A DNA stretch of 42,515 nt from Flavobacteriia bacterium (GTDB lineage: Bacteria > Bacteroidota > Bacteroidia > Flavobacteriales > Flavobacteriaceae), in the NCBI GenBank assembly GCA_018500075.1, contig JAHBAN010000105.1, forward strand, positions 1 to 42,515. Direction: 5' to 3'. The notes below the pieces were generated by a model. It was given only the letters and a program-made list of their open reading frames with translations. It searched no databases and was not told the DNA's origin. Both the position numbers and the translations under genes were made by a program. Positions 16,985 through 26,314 of the stretch are shown here, one piece after another. Position 1 is the stretch's first letter, and each line of letters begins with the position of its first letter.

Positions 16985-17413
16985 TCAGCCGATCAGCGAA
17001 AAATGATGCCGCTCGGTCTGAATGCCGAGGGTGCGAAAGGCGTCTTCGAGGGCTGCGTGGGGCGGTGTGCAGGCATGAGGCAAGCGCAGCTTGCGATTGT
17101 CTTTCAAGTAGAGCGTGACCTTGACGGAGAGATCAAGGCGGGTGTCAAACCGCGCCCGCAGGATCAGCCCGAGGGGCATTTCATCGGCCAGCCGCGGCGT
17201 GCTCCAGCGCATATGGCTGTCGGTCAGCTCAAAGGTGCTGACGGGGTTTTTCACCGCCTCCCAAAGCGCGGGAAGCGTGAAAAGCGAAAGAAAAACAGCG
17301 ATATACAGATTGAGATCAATCAGCCAGACAAGCGCTAGAACGGTCGCATAGATGCCGGCCAGCGTGATCAGCGCAGCGCGGGAGCGGCCATTGCTTTGAT
17401 ACACAATTGCCAA
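16985..17413 (-). CDS. DUF2244 membrane protein
   Basis: A 142-residue integral membrane protein of the DUF2244 family, function unknown. Two hydrophobic segments at about 12-30 and 35-50 form a membrane hairpin, and the C-terminal 90 residues are soluble. The frame starts with TTG at 17413, four bases after the pepN stop; the last codons of pepN (CTG GAA GGG) supply a GGAAGGG site seven bases before it. Translation is thus probably coupled to pepN. No ATG near this position would keep the first membrane segment. Confidence 0.8.
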   Translation of the reverse strand: MAIVYQSNGRSRAALITLAGIYATVLALVWLIDLNLYIAVFLSLFTLPALWEAVKNPVSTFELTDSHMRWSTPRLADEMPLGLILRARFDTRLDLSVKVTLYLKDNRKLRLPHACTPPHAALEDAFRTLGIQTERHHFSLIG

Positions 17414-17417
17414 GGGG

Positions 17418-19970
17418 CTACCCTTCCAAAATCCGCGTGACCATTTCTGTGGTGTCGCGGCTCAGCCCGTCTGTCGCAAGGATCCGCTCCAGAGAGGCCT
17501 TTGCGCTGGTTTGGCGGGCGGCATCATAGCGCGAATAGGTCTGGAAGGCGGTGCACATCCGCGCTGTTGTTTGCGGATTGAGGCTGTCGAGCTTGATCAG
17601 CCAGTCTGCGAGCAGCCGATAGCCCTGTCCCGAGGCGTGGTGAAAGCCGGCATGGTTTGTGGCGAGCGCACCGAAGACGGCGCGGAAGCGGTTTGGGTTT
17701 TTCAGGGTGAAAAGCGGATGGCTTGTGAGGGCCTCGGCCGTGTTGGCGGCCTTTTCGGGCGCGGCAAAAGCCACCTGTGCGGCGAACCATTTGTCCATAA
17801 CCAAGCGATCACCCTGCCATTGGGCGAAGAAGGCGGCGGCCTCATCGCTGCCGATGTCCTGTGCGAGCAGAGCGTTGAGCGCTGCGCTTTGCAGGGTCAT
17901 ATTGTCGGCTGTTGCAAATTGCGCGCGCGCCTGTGCGCCCCCGTCCATGCGCGTGAGCATCGCCAGAATACGGGCGTTGAGCGCGCGCTTGCCGGCGCCG
18001 GCCGCGTCGGGGACAAAGGGGCCGTCCACAGTTGTCTGGGCATAAAGCCGCGGCAGGCTATCGGCGAGATGCTGCGCGAGGCTTTGCGCCATGGTTTCGC
18101 TGGCGTCATAAATGGCTTGCGGATCGGGTGTGTGGCCCTCGGCGTGCAGCTCGGCGGCGAGATCATCTTGACCAATGGGCTGAAGCACAAGCGCGCGGAA
18201 GGCCGGATCGAGGCTGTCGTCACGCGCGACGCGCGCGGCGGCGTCCAGAAACGCCGTATCGGGGGCTGCGCCTGTTGTGACAGAGGCGATCAGGCTGGCG
18301 CGGCGCAGAGCCTGACCGGCCTCCCATTTGTTGAACGGGTCGGTGTCATGCGCCAGAAGGAAGGCGCGCTCGGCGTTGCTGCGCGCGTGGTCAAGGACCA
18401 CAGGGGCGGAAAAGTCGCGCAGGATCGAGGCCACAGGCTTGGCGGCGAGGCCGTCAAAGGAAAAGCTCTGCTGGCGCTTGGTCATTTCCAGAAGTGTGGT
18501 GGGCTGAAGCTCTGCCCCATCCGGACCGAGCAGGCCAACGGCAATCGGAATGACCCGCGGCTTCTTCTGTGGCTGTCCGGGTGTTGGCGGCGTTTCTTGT
18601 TTGAATGTAAGCGTGTAGCGCCCGTTATTAAAGCTTTCTGTGACGCTGAGGCGCGGGGTGCCTGCGGAGCTATACCACCGCTTGAAGCGCTTCAGGCTGC
18701 GGCCTGTGACCTCTTCAAACACCTTCAGCCAGTCTTCTATTGTGGCGGCCTCGCCGTCGTGGCGGGTAAAGTAGAGGTCGAGCGCCTTATAATAGGCGTC
18801 GTCGCCGACGAGCCGTTTGAGCATCCCTATGACTTCGGCGCCTTTTTCATAGACGGTCGCTGTATAAAAATTGTTGATCTCAACGAAGCTTTCGGGGCGC
18901 ACGGGGTGAGCCAGCGGGCCGCTGTCTTCGCGGAACTGGCGGGCGCGCAGATCACTCACATCCGAGATCCGTTTGACCGGGGCAGAGCGCAGATCGGAAG
19001 TGAACTGGCTGTCGCGATAGACGGTCAGCCCCTCTTTCAGGCAGAGCTGGAACCAGTCCCGGCAGGTGATGCGGTTGCCTGTCCAGTTGTGAAAATACTC
19101 ATGCGCAATGATGGCTTCGATCCGCTCGAAATTGTCATCTGTCGAGGTTTCCGGGCTGGCAAGCACGCAGGAGGAATTGAAAATATTGAGGCCTTTATTT
19201 TCCATTGCGCCCATGTTGAAGTCATCGACCGCAACGATATTGAAGATATCAAGGTCATACTCGCGGCCATAGACGGTTTCGTCCCAACGCATAGAGGCTT
19301 TGAGCGCGGCCATGCCAAAGGCACATTTGGTCTCGTCGCCTTTGCGCACCCAGATATTAAGCTCAACATCGCGGCCTGACTGTGTTTGGAAGCGGTCGGG
19401 GTGATTGATGAGGTCTCCGGCGACGAGGGCAAAGAGATAGGCGGGCTTGGGCCAAGGATCATGCCACTCCGCAAAGCCCGCTCCCTGCGTGCCCTTGTTG
19501 CCGTTGGACAAGAGCACAGGCTCGGCCCCTTCAATGCGCACTGTGAATGTGCTCATCACATCGGGGCGATCGGGATAATAGGTGATTTTGCGAAAGCCCT
19601 CGGCCTCGCATTGGGTGCAATACATCCCGTTTGACATATAAAGCCCTTCGAGGGCCGTGTTTGTCTCGGGGCTGATTTCGACCTCGCATTCAAAGACAAA
19701 CGGCTCCTTTGGGACCGTGAGGCTGAGGCCCGACGGGGACAGCTCCGGGGTGCATGGCACGCCGTCAAGCTTTGCTGATATCAGTTTGAGCGCTTCGCCG
19801 TGCAAAAAGAAGCTCTGCGCGGGGGCGTCCGGATTGGGCGCAAAGGCGATCCGGCTGATCACGCGTGTGGCACTCGGGTGGAGCTTGAATGTCAGGTGGA
19901 CGGATGTGACGGTCCAGCCAAAGGGCGTGTAATCCTTGAGATAGATCGTCTGGGGGGCGGTCTCGGCCAT
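17418..19970 (-). CDS. pepN: Aminopeptidase N (M1 family)
   Basis: An 850-residue cytosolic zinc aminopeptidase of the bacterial PepN type. The exopeptidase motif GAMEN is near residue 253 (MGAMENKGLN), and the zinc site HEYFHNW is near 289 with its third ligand in the following KEGLTVYRD. The C-terminal half is helical, as in the family. The ATG at 19970 has AAGGA seven bases upstream; a GTG directly before it is the alternative. It diverges from glcB across about 200 bases that hold their promoters, in which I recognise no operator. DUF2244 follows closely downstream. Confidence 0.97.
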   Translation of the reverse strand: MAETAPQTIYLKDYTPFGWTVTSVHLTFKLHPSATRVISRIAFAPNPDAPAQSFFLHGEALKLISAKLDGVPCTPELSPSGLSLTVPKEPFVFECEVEISPETNTALEGLYMSNGMYCTQCEAEGFRKITYYPDRPDVMSTFTVRIEGAEPVLLSNGNKGTQGAGFAEWHDPWPKPAYLFALVAGDLINHPDRFQTQSGRDVELNIWVRKGDETKCAFGMAALKASMRWDETVYGREYDLDIFNIVAVDDFNMGAMENKGLNIFNSSCVLASPETSTDDNFERIEAIIAHEYFHNWTGNRITCRDWFQLCLKEGLTVYRDSQFTSDLRSAPVKRISDVSDLRARQFREDSGPLAHPVRPESFVEINNFYTATVYEKGAEVIGMLKRLVGDDAYYKALDLYFTRHDGEAATIEDWLKVFEEVTGRSLKRFKRWYSSAGTPRLSVTESFNNGRYTLTFKQETPPTPGQPQKKPRVIPIAVGLLGPDGAELQPTTLLEMTKRQQSFSFDGLAAKPVASILRDFSAPVVLDHARSNAERAFLLAHDTDPFNKWEAGQALRRASLIASVTTGAAPDTAFLDAAARVARDDSLDPAFRALVLQPIGQDDLAAELHAEGHTPDPQAIYDASETMAQSLAQHLADSLPRLYAQTTVDGPFVPDAAGAGKRALNARILAMLTRMDGGAQARAQFATADNMTLQSAALNALLAQDIGSDEAAAFFAQWQGDRLVMDKWFAAQVAFAAPEKAANTAEALTSHPLFTLKNPNRFRAVFGALATNHAGFHHASGQGYRLLADWLIKLDSLNPQTTARMCTAFQTYSRYDAARQTSAKASLERILATDGLSRDTTEMVTRILEG

Positions 19971-20169
19971 CACGGTATCCTTTTCGCTTTGGGCTGACGG
20001 TATGCGCGCGAGGGGTGGGCTTCAATAGGAGATAGCTTCGTGTCGCCATAGATTATCTTGAAAAACATGAAGGTTTATTTTCCTTTCGTGCTCTCCCGAA
20101 AGATTGCGCCTTGGCCTCCGGGCGGGCTAGAAAGACAGGACCAGAGTTTAAGCAGAAAGAGAGCTGAGC

Positions 20170-22311
20170 ATGACCAAGCGTGTGGACCGAGCCGGATTGA
20201 GCGTAGACGCAACGCTTGCCCGCTTTCTGGAAGAAGCGGCCCTTCCCGACACGGGCGTGAGTGCCGAGCATTTTTGGAGCGGGTTTGCCGATTTGCTGGC
20301 TGATTTGACGCCCCAGAACCGCGCCTTGCTTGAGACGCGCGAGCGGCTGCAAGGCAAGATAGACGCCTGGCATATCGCACATCGCGGCGCGGCCCATGAC
20401 CATGAGGCTTACAAAGCCTTTCTGAGCGAGATCGGGTATTTGTGCCCTGAGGGCGAGGATTTTGAGATTGAGACTCAAAATGTCGACCCCGAGATCGCCA
20501 CCATTCCCGGCCCGCAGCTTGTGGTTCCAATCACCAATGCGCGCTATGCGCTCAATGCGGCCAATGCGCGATGGGGCAGTCTTTATGATGCGCTCTATGG
20601 CACGGATGCTATGGGCTCGACGCCCCCGCCCGGCGGCTATGAGCGCGGGCGCGGTGCGCGGGTTGTGGCGCGGGCGCGGGTCTTTCTGGATGAGGCGTTT
20701 CCGGTGGAGGGCACATCGCACGCCGATGCGCGGCGCTATCATGTGCAGGAGGGGCGGCTTCTGGTGGACGACAGGCCGCTGCAAAACCCCGAGAAATTTG
20801 TAGGCTACAAAGGGAACCCGAAAGCGCCCGATGCAATCTTGTTGAAGAACAACGGCTTGCACGTCGAGCTTGTGTTTGATCGTGCGCATCCGATTGGCAG
20901 CCACGATCAGGCGTTGCTGGCGGATGTGCAGCTGGAGAGCGCTTTGTCGGCGATTATGGATTGCGAAGATTCGGTGGCGTGCGTGGATGGCGAGGACAAG
21001 ACTCTCGCCTATTCGAACTGGCTTGGCCTGATGAAGGGGGATCTTGCTGCCGATGTGGTCAAGGGCGGCAAGACCCTGAGCCGGCGTCTTGCGCAGGACC
21101 GCCACTATACGGCGCCGGACGGAGGCGACCTTGTCCTGAAGGGGCGGGCCTTGATGTGGGTGCGCAATGTCGGGCATTTGATGACCAATCCAGCGATCCT
21201 TGATCCGCAGGGCAATGAAGTCTTTGAAGGGCTTATGGATGCACTGGTCACCACGTTGATTGCGATGCATGACCTTAAGCGCGAGAGTGGCAACTCTGTG
21301 CATGGGTCGGTTTATGTGGTGAAGCCGAAGATGCACGGGCCTGAAGAGGTGGCCTTTGCCGAGGCGGTCTTTGCGCGCGTCGAGAGCGTGCTCGGGCTGC
21401 CGGCCAATACGGTGAAGATCGGGGTGATGGACGAAGAGCGCCGCACCTCTGTCAACCTCAAGGAATGTATCCGCGCCGCGAAATCGCGGATTGCCTTTAT
21501 CAACACGGGCTTTCTGGACCGCACGGGCGACGAAATCCACACCTCGATGGAAGCCGGCCCGTTCAGCCGCAAGGATTTCATCAAACGCAAGGGCTGGATC
21601 GGGGCCTATGAGAACCTCAATGTCGACATCGGCCTTGAGTGTGGCCTTTCGGGCAAAGCCCAGATTGGCAAGGGGATGTGGGCGATGCCTGATATGATGG
21701 CGGCCATGCTGGAACAAAAGATCGAGCATCCGAAAGCGGGGGCCACCTGTGCTTGGGTTCCCTCGCCAACGGCGGCAACGCTTCATGCGCTGCACTATCA
21801 CAAGATCGATGTGCTGGCGGTGCAGGCCAAGCTGCGCAGTGGCGGGCGGCGTGCCCATGTTGACGGGATTTTGGACATACCCTTGGCGACCTATCGCCGC
21901 TGGACCAAAGCGCAGATCACGCGGGAAGTGGAAAACAACGCCCAAGGCATTCTCGGCTATGTGGTGCGCTGGGTCGATCAGGGCGTGGGCTGTTCGAAAG
22001 TGCCGGATATAAACGATATCGGCTTGATGGAAGACCGTGCGACCTGCCGCATTTCGGCGCAAGCTCTGGCGAACTGGCTGCACCATTCGGTGGTGGATGC
22101 GCAGGATGTGATGGCGGCGATGCGCAAGATGGCCGCTGTGGTTGATGCACAGAACGCCGGTGATGCGGCCTATACGCCGATGGCCCCGAGCTTTGAGGGG
22201 ATCGCGTTTCAGGCGGCCTGTGATCTGGTCTTCAAGGGCCGCACGCAGCCCTCAGGCTATACCGAGCCGGTGCTCCATGCGCGTCGCCTTGAGCTGAAGG
22301 CCTCGCTCTAA
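20170..22311 (+). CDS. glcB: Malate synthase G
   Basis: A 713-residue malate synthase of the G type, which condenses glyoxylate with acetyl-CoA to malate. Hallmarks include the N-terminal insert region, the RGRGARVVARARVF stretch, the acid MDCEDSVACVDGEDK, the WVRNVGHLMTNPAIL segment and the GLMDALVTTLIAMHDLK stretch. Isocitrate lyase is not nearby. The start has a purine-rich leader (AGAAAGAGAG). The stop TAA (22309-22311) overlaps the TAG of pcaB on the other strand, so the two genes end on each other without a spacer. Confidence 0.97.
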   Translation: MTKRVDRAGLSVDATLARFLEEAALPDTGVSAEHFWSGFADLLADLTPQNRALLETRERLQGKIDAWHIAHRGAAHDHEAYKAFLSEIGYLCPEGEDFEIETQNVDPEIATIPGPQLVVPITNARYALNAANARWGSLYDALYGTDAMGSTPPPGGYERGRGARVVARARVFLDEAFPVEGTSHADARRYHVQEGRLLVDDRPLQNPEKFVGYKGNPKAPDAILLKNNGLHVELVFDRAHPIGSHDQALLADVQLESALSAIMDCEDSVACVDGEDKTLAYSNWLGLMKGDLAADVVKGGKTLSRRLAQDRHYTAPDGGDLVLKGRALMWVRNVGHLMTNPAILDPQGNEVFEGLMDALVTTLIAMHDLKRESGNSVHGSVYVVKPKMHGPEEVAFAEAVFARVESVLGLPANTVKIGVMDEERRTSVNLKECIRAAKSRIAFINTGFLDRTGDEIHTSMEAGPFSRKDFIKRKGWIGAYENLNVDIGLECGLSGKAQIGKGMWAMPDMMAAMLEQKIEHPKAGATCAWVPSPTAATLHALHYHKIDVLAVQAKLRSGGRRAHVDGILDIPLATYRRWTKAQITREVENNAQGILGYVVRWVDQGVGCSKVPDINDIGLMEDRATCRISAQALANWLHHSVVDAQDVMAAMRKMAAVVDAQNAGDAAYTPMAPSFEGIAFQAACDLVFKGRTQPSGYTEPVLHARRLELKASL

Positions 22312-23639
22312 GCGACGGCCTTCACGGCCAGAGCAAAGGCGCGCGCCTCTGCGGGCGCGCGGCCGAGCTGGGCTTTGGCGTCAAACACATCCTTGATGTC
22401 AAGCGCGGGGAACTGCGCGGCTGTGACCTCTGCGAGCGATTTGCCGCTGCTGAGAGCGCTGGCGCACAGCTCTTTTGTTTTGAGCTGGGCTTCGGGGCGC
22501 GGCAGTGTGGCGCTCAGCGCAAAAGACAGGGCTTCGGCAAAGATAAGGCCCTGACCGCTCTCAAGGGTTGCGCTCATTTGGGCGCTGTTGGGCGTGAGCT
22601 TGGCGGCCATCTGGTGGGCGTGGCCAAGGGCTGCGCCCGTGCCCAGAACGAGCTGGGGCAGGGTCAGCCACTCGGTGATCCAGGCGCCACCGTCGCGCTG
22701 TTGGGCGTGTTGGGCGCTGGCTTGCAGGCTGCAATTGAGCGCCGTGACATGGCGCGCCAAACCGGTGATCACACCTGCGGACACCGGGTTTTGCTTTTGG
22801 GGCATGGTTGAGGAGCTGCCCGCACCGCCAAGGGTCACTTCGGCGCGCTCTGTCATGGTCAGCTCTGACAGATCGGCTGCCATTTTGCCCAATGCGTTGC
22901 TGAGGCGCGTGGCCCAAGACGCCAGCCAGACGATCGGGGTTCTGTCGCTGTGCCAGCTGCGGGCCGGATCATGCAGGCCGAGGGCCGCGGCGAGGGCGGC
23001 GCGCGTATCGCTCGCTTTGGGGCCGAGTGCGCTGCTTGTGCCGGCTGCGCCGGAGAGCGACACCCAGAAGGCCGTCTCGCGGGCGGCGTCAAACTCTGCG
23101 GCGAGCGCGCAGAGCGGCTGGCCCCATGCGGCGACAACCGCGCCAAAGCTTGTCGGTGTGGCGTGTTGGCCCCAGGTGCGCCCTGCCATTGGCGTTTCGG
23201 CGTGTTTTTCGGCGAGCGCAGCAAGATTTGCCAGATGGTCTTTCACGGTGGTTTGGATGTGCTCAAAGGCGCGCTTGAGACGCAGCATGAGCGCGGTGTC
23301 CAGAATATCCTGCGAGGTTGCGCCCCAATGCAAATACTGCGCGTGTTCGGGGGCTTCCAGTGTTTTGCGCAGAGCAGCGAGAAACGCGGGGATGCTGACG
23401 CCGTTTTGGGCTGTGGCGGCGGCCAGTCCTGCGGGGTCAACCTGCACTTCCATTGCCGCCCGATGCAGAAATGCACCGCTGGTCTGCGGGATGACGCCCA
23501 GATCGCCTTGGACTTTGGCCAGAGCGCCTTCCACAAGCAGGAGCGCGCGCATCTCGGCGCTGTCTGTGAACAGCGCGGCAAGTGGGCCTGTGTCAAAGAG
23601 TTTGGCGAGGTGTTGGCTGTCAAAGGCGGAAGCGGCCAT
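22308..23639 (-). CDS. pcaB: 3-carboxy-cis,cis-muconate cycloisomerase
   Basis: A 443-residue member of the fumarase/aspartase superfamily. It catalyses the second ring-fission step of the protocatechuate branch of the beta-ketoadipate pathway. The superfamily signature GSSTMPQKQNP is near residue 278, and the family segments AQYLHWGATSQDILDT and TWGQHATPTSFG are present. The ATG overlaps the pcaD stop by one base (TGATG), which indicates translational coupling. pcaC, pcaH and pcaG, which lie between pcaD and pcaB in many roseobacters, are missing here. Confidence 0.93.
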   Translation of the reverse strand: MAASAFDSQHLAKLFDTGPLAALFTDSAEMRALLLVEGALAKVQGDLGVIPQTSGAFLHRAAMEVQVDPAGLAAATAQNGVSIPAFLAALRKTLEAPEHAQYLHWGATSQDILDTALMLRLKRAFEHIQTTVKDHLANLAALAEKHAETPMAGRTWGQHATPTSFGAVVAAWGQPLCALAAEFDAARETAFWVSLSGAAGTSSALGPKASDTRAALAAALGLHDPARSWHSDRTPIVWLASWATRLSNALGKMAADLSELTMTERAEVTLGGAGSSSTMPQKQNPVSAGVITGLARHVTALNCSLQASAQHAQQRDGGAWITEWLTLPQLVLGTGAALGHAHQMAAKLTPNSAQMSATLESGQGLIFAEALSFALSATLPRPEAQLKTKELCASALSSGKSLAEVTAAQFPALDIKDVFDAKAQLGRAPAEARAFALAVKAVA

Positions 23640-24427
23640 CAGATATGTCCGATCTCTGTTAGGAAATTTGTGAGCAGTTTGGCATAGGCTTCGGGTTGTT
23701 CCACGCAGGGCAGATGTCCGGCGCGGCGGATGATTTCAAACCGCGAGCCGGGGATGAGCGCCGCGGTTTCGGCCACGAGATCTGGCGGGGTGGAGCCGTC
23801 TTCGGACCCGGCAATCGCCAGTGTGGGCAGGCGCAGCCCTGATGTGGGCGTGATAAAGTCGGTGCCGGCAATGGCGGCGGAACAGCCTGTATACCCCGCT
23901 CGCGGTTGGCGGATCAGCATATTGCGCCAAGCGCTGAATTCGGGTGTTTGCCGGAAGGCGGGGGCAAACCAGCGCTCAAGGATGCTGTCGGCCAAAGCCT
24001 CGATCCCGCCTGCGTTGACCGCCTCGATCCGATCCTGCCACATCTGGCGGGTGCCGATTTTGGCTCCGGTGTTGGAGAGCACCATGGCGCGCATCAGATC
24101 AAGGCGTTTCACGGCCAGCCCCTGCGCAATCATTCCGCCGATCGAGAGGCCGACAAAGACGCAGTCTTTTACGGCAAGATAATCCAGCAGGTTTTCGGCA
24201 TCGCGCACCAATGTGCCCATGGAATAGGGCGCATCAGGGCCATCAGACAGGCCATGGCCGCGCTTGTCATAGCGGATCAGGCGCAGGCCCTTGGGCAGAT
24301 AGGGCAAGACAGCGTCCCAAAGGCGCAGATCGGTGCCAAGAGAATTGGCGAAGACCACGGCAGGCCCGTCTTTGGGGCCTTCGTCTTTGTAATGCAGGCG
24401 GATATCGCCAAGATCGGCTATGGTCAT
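23639..24427 (-). CDS. pcaD: 3-oxoadipate enol-lactonase
   Basis: A 262-residue alpha/beta hydrolase that opens 3-oxoadipate enol-lactone to 3-oxoadipate. The oxyanion region is FANSLGTDLRLWD, the nucleophile is S95 in GLSIGG, and the catalytic histidine is H238 in RAGHLPCVEQP; the acid is probably in GSEDGSTPP. I use the ATG at 24427 because GGAGAG lies six bases before it; the frame continues 11 codons upstream. It is immediately upstream of pcaB and about 100 bases downstream of the dehydratase gene on the same strand. Confidence 0.92.
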   Translation of the reverse strand: MTIADLGDIRLHYKDEGPKDGPAVVFANSLGTDLRLWDAVLPYLPKGLRLIRYDKRGHGLSDGPDAPYSMGTLVRDAENLLDYLAVKDCVFVGLSIGGMIAQGLAVKRLDLMRAMVLSNTGAKIGTRQMWQDRIEAVNAGGIEALADSILERWFAPAFRQTPEFSAWRNMLIRQPRAGYTGCSAAIAGTDFITPTSGLRLPTLAIAGSEDGSTPPDLVAETAALIPGSRFEIIRRAGHLPCVEQPEAYAKLLTNFLTEIGHI

Positions 24428-24527
24428 CGGGGTCTCTCCGCTCTGCGCTGAGGGTGTCATGGTCTGGCTGTTTCATACACTTGCCCGGCGCAGGAGGCCA
24501 AGCCCCCGTTTGCAGGGCGGGCTTGCA

Positions 24528-25499
24528 TCAACCGAGCGTGGCAAGCGCTTTTTGAAAGACCGGCTCATCGACATTGCCGCCTGTTGCCACGGCGATCACG
24601 GCGGGGGCGTCGGTTTTGTCGGCATGAAACAGCGCGGCTGCAAGGCCCACGGCGCCGCCCGGTTCGATGACAATCTTGAGGCGCTGGAACGCCTGTGCCA
24701 TGGCCCGGAGCGCCTCCTCTTCGCGGACAACAATCCCGGCGCCGCAATGCTCGGCCATGATCGGGAAGGTTATATCGCCCGGCTGCGGGGTGATGATCGC
24801 ATCACAGAGCGACCCTGTCAGCTCAGCGTTGCGCTCTATTTTGCCGGTGGCCAGAGAGCGCGTCACATCGTCAAAGCCCTCAGGCTCACAGGGGCGGACC
24901 TTGAAGCCCGGTGCCTCGGCTGCGAGGGCAAGGGCGATACCCGAGGTCAGCCCGCCGCCGCCACAACAGACCAACACCTCGGCCTCATGCACGCCCAAGT
25001 CGGCGGCTTGTGCAGCAATCTCAAGGCCTGTCGTGCCTTGGCCGGCGATGACAAGAGGCTCGTCATAGGGCTTGATCAGGGTCAGGCCGCGCTCGGCCGC
25101 GAGGCGCGCACCGATGGCGTCGCGGTCTTCTGTGGCGCGGTCATAGAGCACAACCTCGGCCCCGAGAGCGCGGGTGTTTTCGATTTTGAGCTTTGGTGCG
25201 TCTGCGGGCATGATGATCACGGCGCTGACACCGTGAAGGGCGGCTGCATAGGCAACGCCTTGAGCGTGGTTGCCCGAGGAGAAGGCGATCACCCCGTTTT
25301 TGCGCCGCTCTTCGGGCAGGCCAGACAGGGCCGACCAGCCGCCGCGAAACTTGAAGGAGCCGGTATGCTGAAGGCATTCGGCTTTGACAAAGACGGGCTT
25401 GCCCGCGATGGCGTCAAGAAACGGCGAGGAGAGGAGCGGGGTGCGGCGCGCGTGGCCGTCAAGGCGGGTTGCGGCGGCGCGGATCATGTCGATGTTCAT
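24528..25499 (-). CDS. PLP-dependent serine/threonine dehydratase-like enzyme
   Basis: A 323-residue fold-type II pyridoxal-phosphate enzyme, in the group of short threonine/serine dehydratases, serine racemase and hydroxyaspartate dehydratase. The PLP lysine is K50 in TGSFKFRG, SSGNHAQG is at 74-81, and the phosphate loop is CGGGGLTSG near 175. It lacks the C-terminal ACT regulatory domain of biosynthetic IlvA, so a catabolic or racemase-like role is more likely. The ATG at 25499 overlaps the stop of the upstream hydrolase (ATGA), which decides the start. The substrate cannot be read from the sequence. Confidence 0.87.
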   Translation of the reverse strand: MNIDMIRAAATRLDGHARRTPLLSSPFLDAIAGKPVFVKAECLQHTGSFKFRGGWSALSGLPEERRKNGVIAFSSGNHAQGVAYAAALHGVSAVIIMPADAPKLKIENTRALGAEVVLYDRATEDRDAIGARLAAERGLTLIKPYDEPLVIAGQGTTGLEIAAQAADLGVHEAEVLVCCGGGGLTSGIALALAAEAPGFKVRPCEPEGFDDVTRSLATGKIERNAELTGSLCDAIITPQPGDITFPIMAEHCGAGIVVREEEALRAMAQAFQRLKIVIEPGGAVGLAAALFHADKTDAPAVIAVATGGNVDEPVFQKALATLG

Positions 25500-26314
25500 A
25501 GGCGTTTTGCCCATTGGAGCAGCGCATCCAGCGCGGCGGGTTCGTCGAGGTAGGGCACATGGCCGCGATCAGGGACCACAGCGGCGATCATATCGGGGCG
25601 CATGGCGCGCATTTTGGCGAAAGTGTCGGCACTGAGCAGCGTGGAGTTTGCTCCGCGTAGGGCCGCGATAGGCAGCTCCGAGAGGGCCTCAAACAGCGGC
25701 CACAGATCGGGCAGCTCGCTGTCGAGCGCTGCAACAACGCCCTCGCGCAGGGCGGGATCATACGTCAGCTCGAGGCCCGTGTCGCCTTGGGTGAAGAGTC
25801 GCGAAATTTCCTCGCGAAAGCGGCTGGTCGGGACATTGTCAAAGCCCTGTGCCAGATCGGGCCAGACGTTGAGCAGGCTGTCAAAATCCTTGAAGGCGGG
25901 CTTTTTGCCGATCACCTGTGCGATTTTTTCAAGGCCGTGGCGGGCCAGCTCGGGGCCGACATCATTGAGCGCCACCCCAAGCAGGCGCGACTTGGCTGTC
26001 GCGGCCAGTGTCATGGCGATCAGCCCGCCACGGGAGGTGCCAAGAATCGCGGCTTTGGGCAGGGCGAGATGGTCCATCAGCTCGACCACATCGCGGCTTT
26101 CCGTTAGGGGCGTATAGGTGCTTGGATCGGCCCAGCCCGACAGCCCGCGACCGCGGTAGTCCAGACGAATGAGGCGCATATGCGACAGGTGGGGCGCGAC
26201 AAAATCAAAGTCGCGCATGGTGCGGGTGAGGCCGGGCAGGCACAGGAGGGGAAGGCCCTCGCCCTCGTCTTCGTAATAAAGCGAGGTCCCGTCTGAGGCC
26301 TTGAACCTAGGCAT
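25496..26314 (-). CDS. Alpha/beta hydrolase
   Basis: A 272-residue alpha/beta-hydrolase-fold protein. The nucleophile elbow is GTSRGG with S94, the oxyanion region is CLPGLTRTMRDFD, and the catalytic histidine is H252 in DRGHVPYLDEP. It resembles esterases and enol-lactonases rather than lipases. The start codon lies inside the end of the upstream HAD gene and its stop overlaps the start of the dehydratase, so the three genes are probably translated as one coupled unit. The substrate is unknown. Confidence 0.88.
   Translation of the reverse strand: MPRFKASDGTSLYYEDEGEGLPLLCLPGLTRTMRDFDFVAPHLSHMRLIRLDYRGRGLSGWADPSTYTPLTESRDVVELMDHLALPKAAILGTSRGGLIAMTLAATAKSRLLGVALNDVGPELARHGLEKIAQVIGKKPAFKDFDSLLNVWPDLAQGFDNVPTSRFREEISRLFTQGDTGLELTYDPALREGVVAALDSELPDLWPLFEALSELPIAALRGANSTLLSADTFAKMRAMRPDMIAAVVPDRGHVPYLDEPAALDALLQWAKRL

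Noticed and set aside
17511..19379. A 622-codon open frame on the plus strand across pepN
   Set aside because: Shadow of pepN; no family resemblance and no ribosome site, while pepN shows both GAMEN and HEYFH motifs.
20053..22086. A 677-codon open frame on the minus strand across glcB
   Set aside because: It is an antisense shadow of the malate synthase gene, caused by high GC at third positions. Its product is rich in Arg, His and Ala and has no recognisable domain, while glcB is unmistakable.
22308..23639. Adenylosuccinate or argininosuccinate lyase instead of PcaB
   Set aside because: The superfamily signature is shared, but the N-terminal pattern and the junction with pcaD point to carboxymuconate cycloisomerase.
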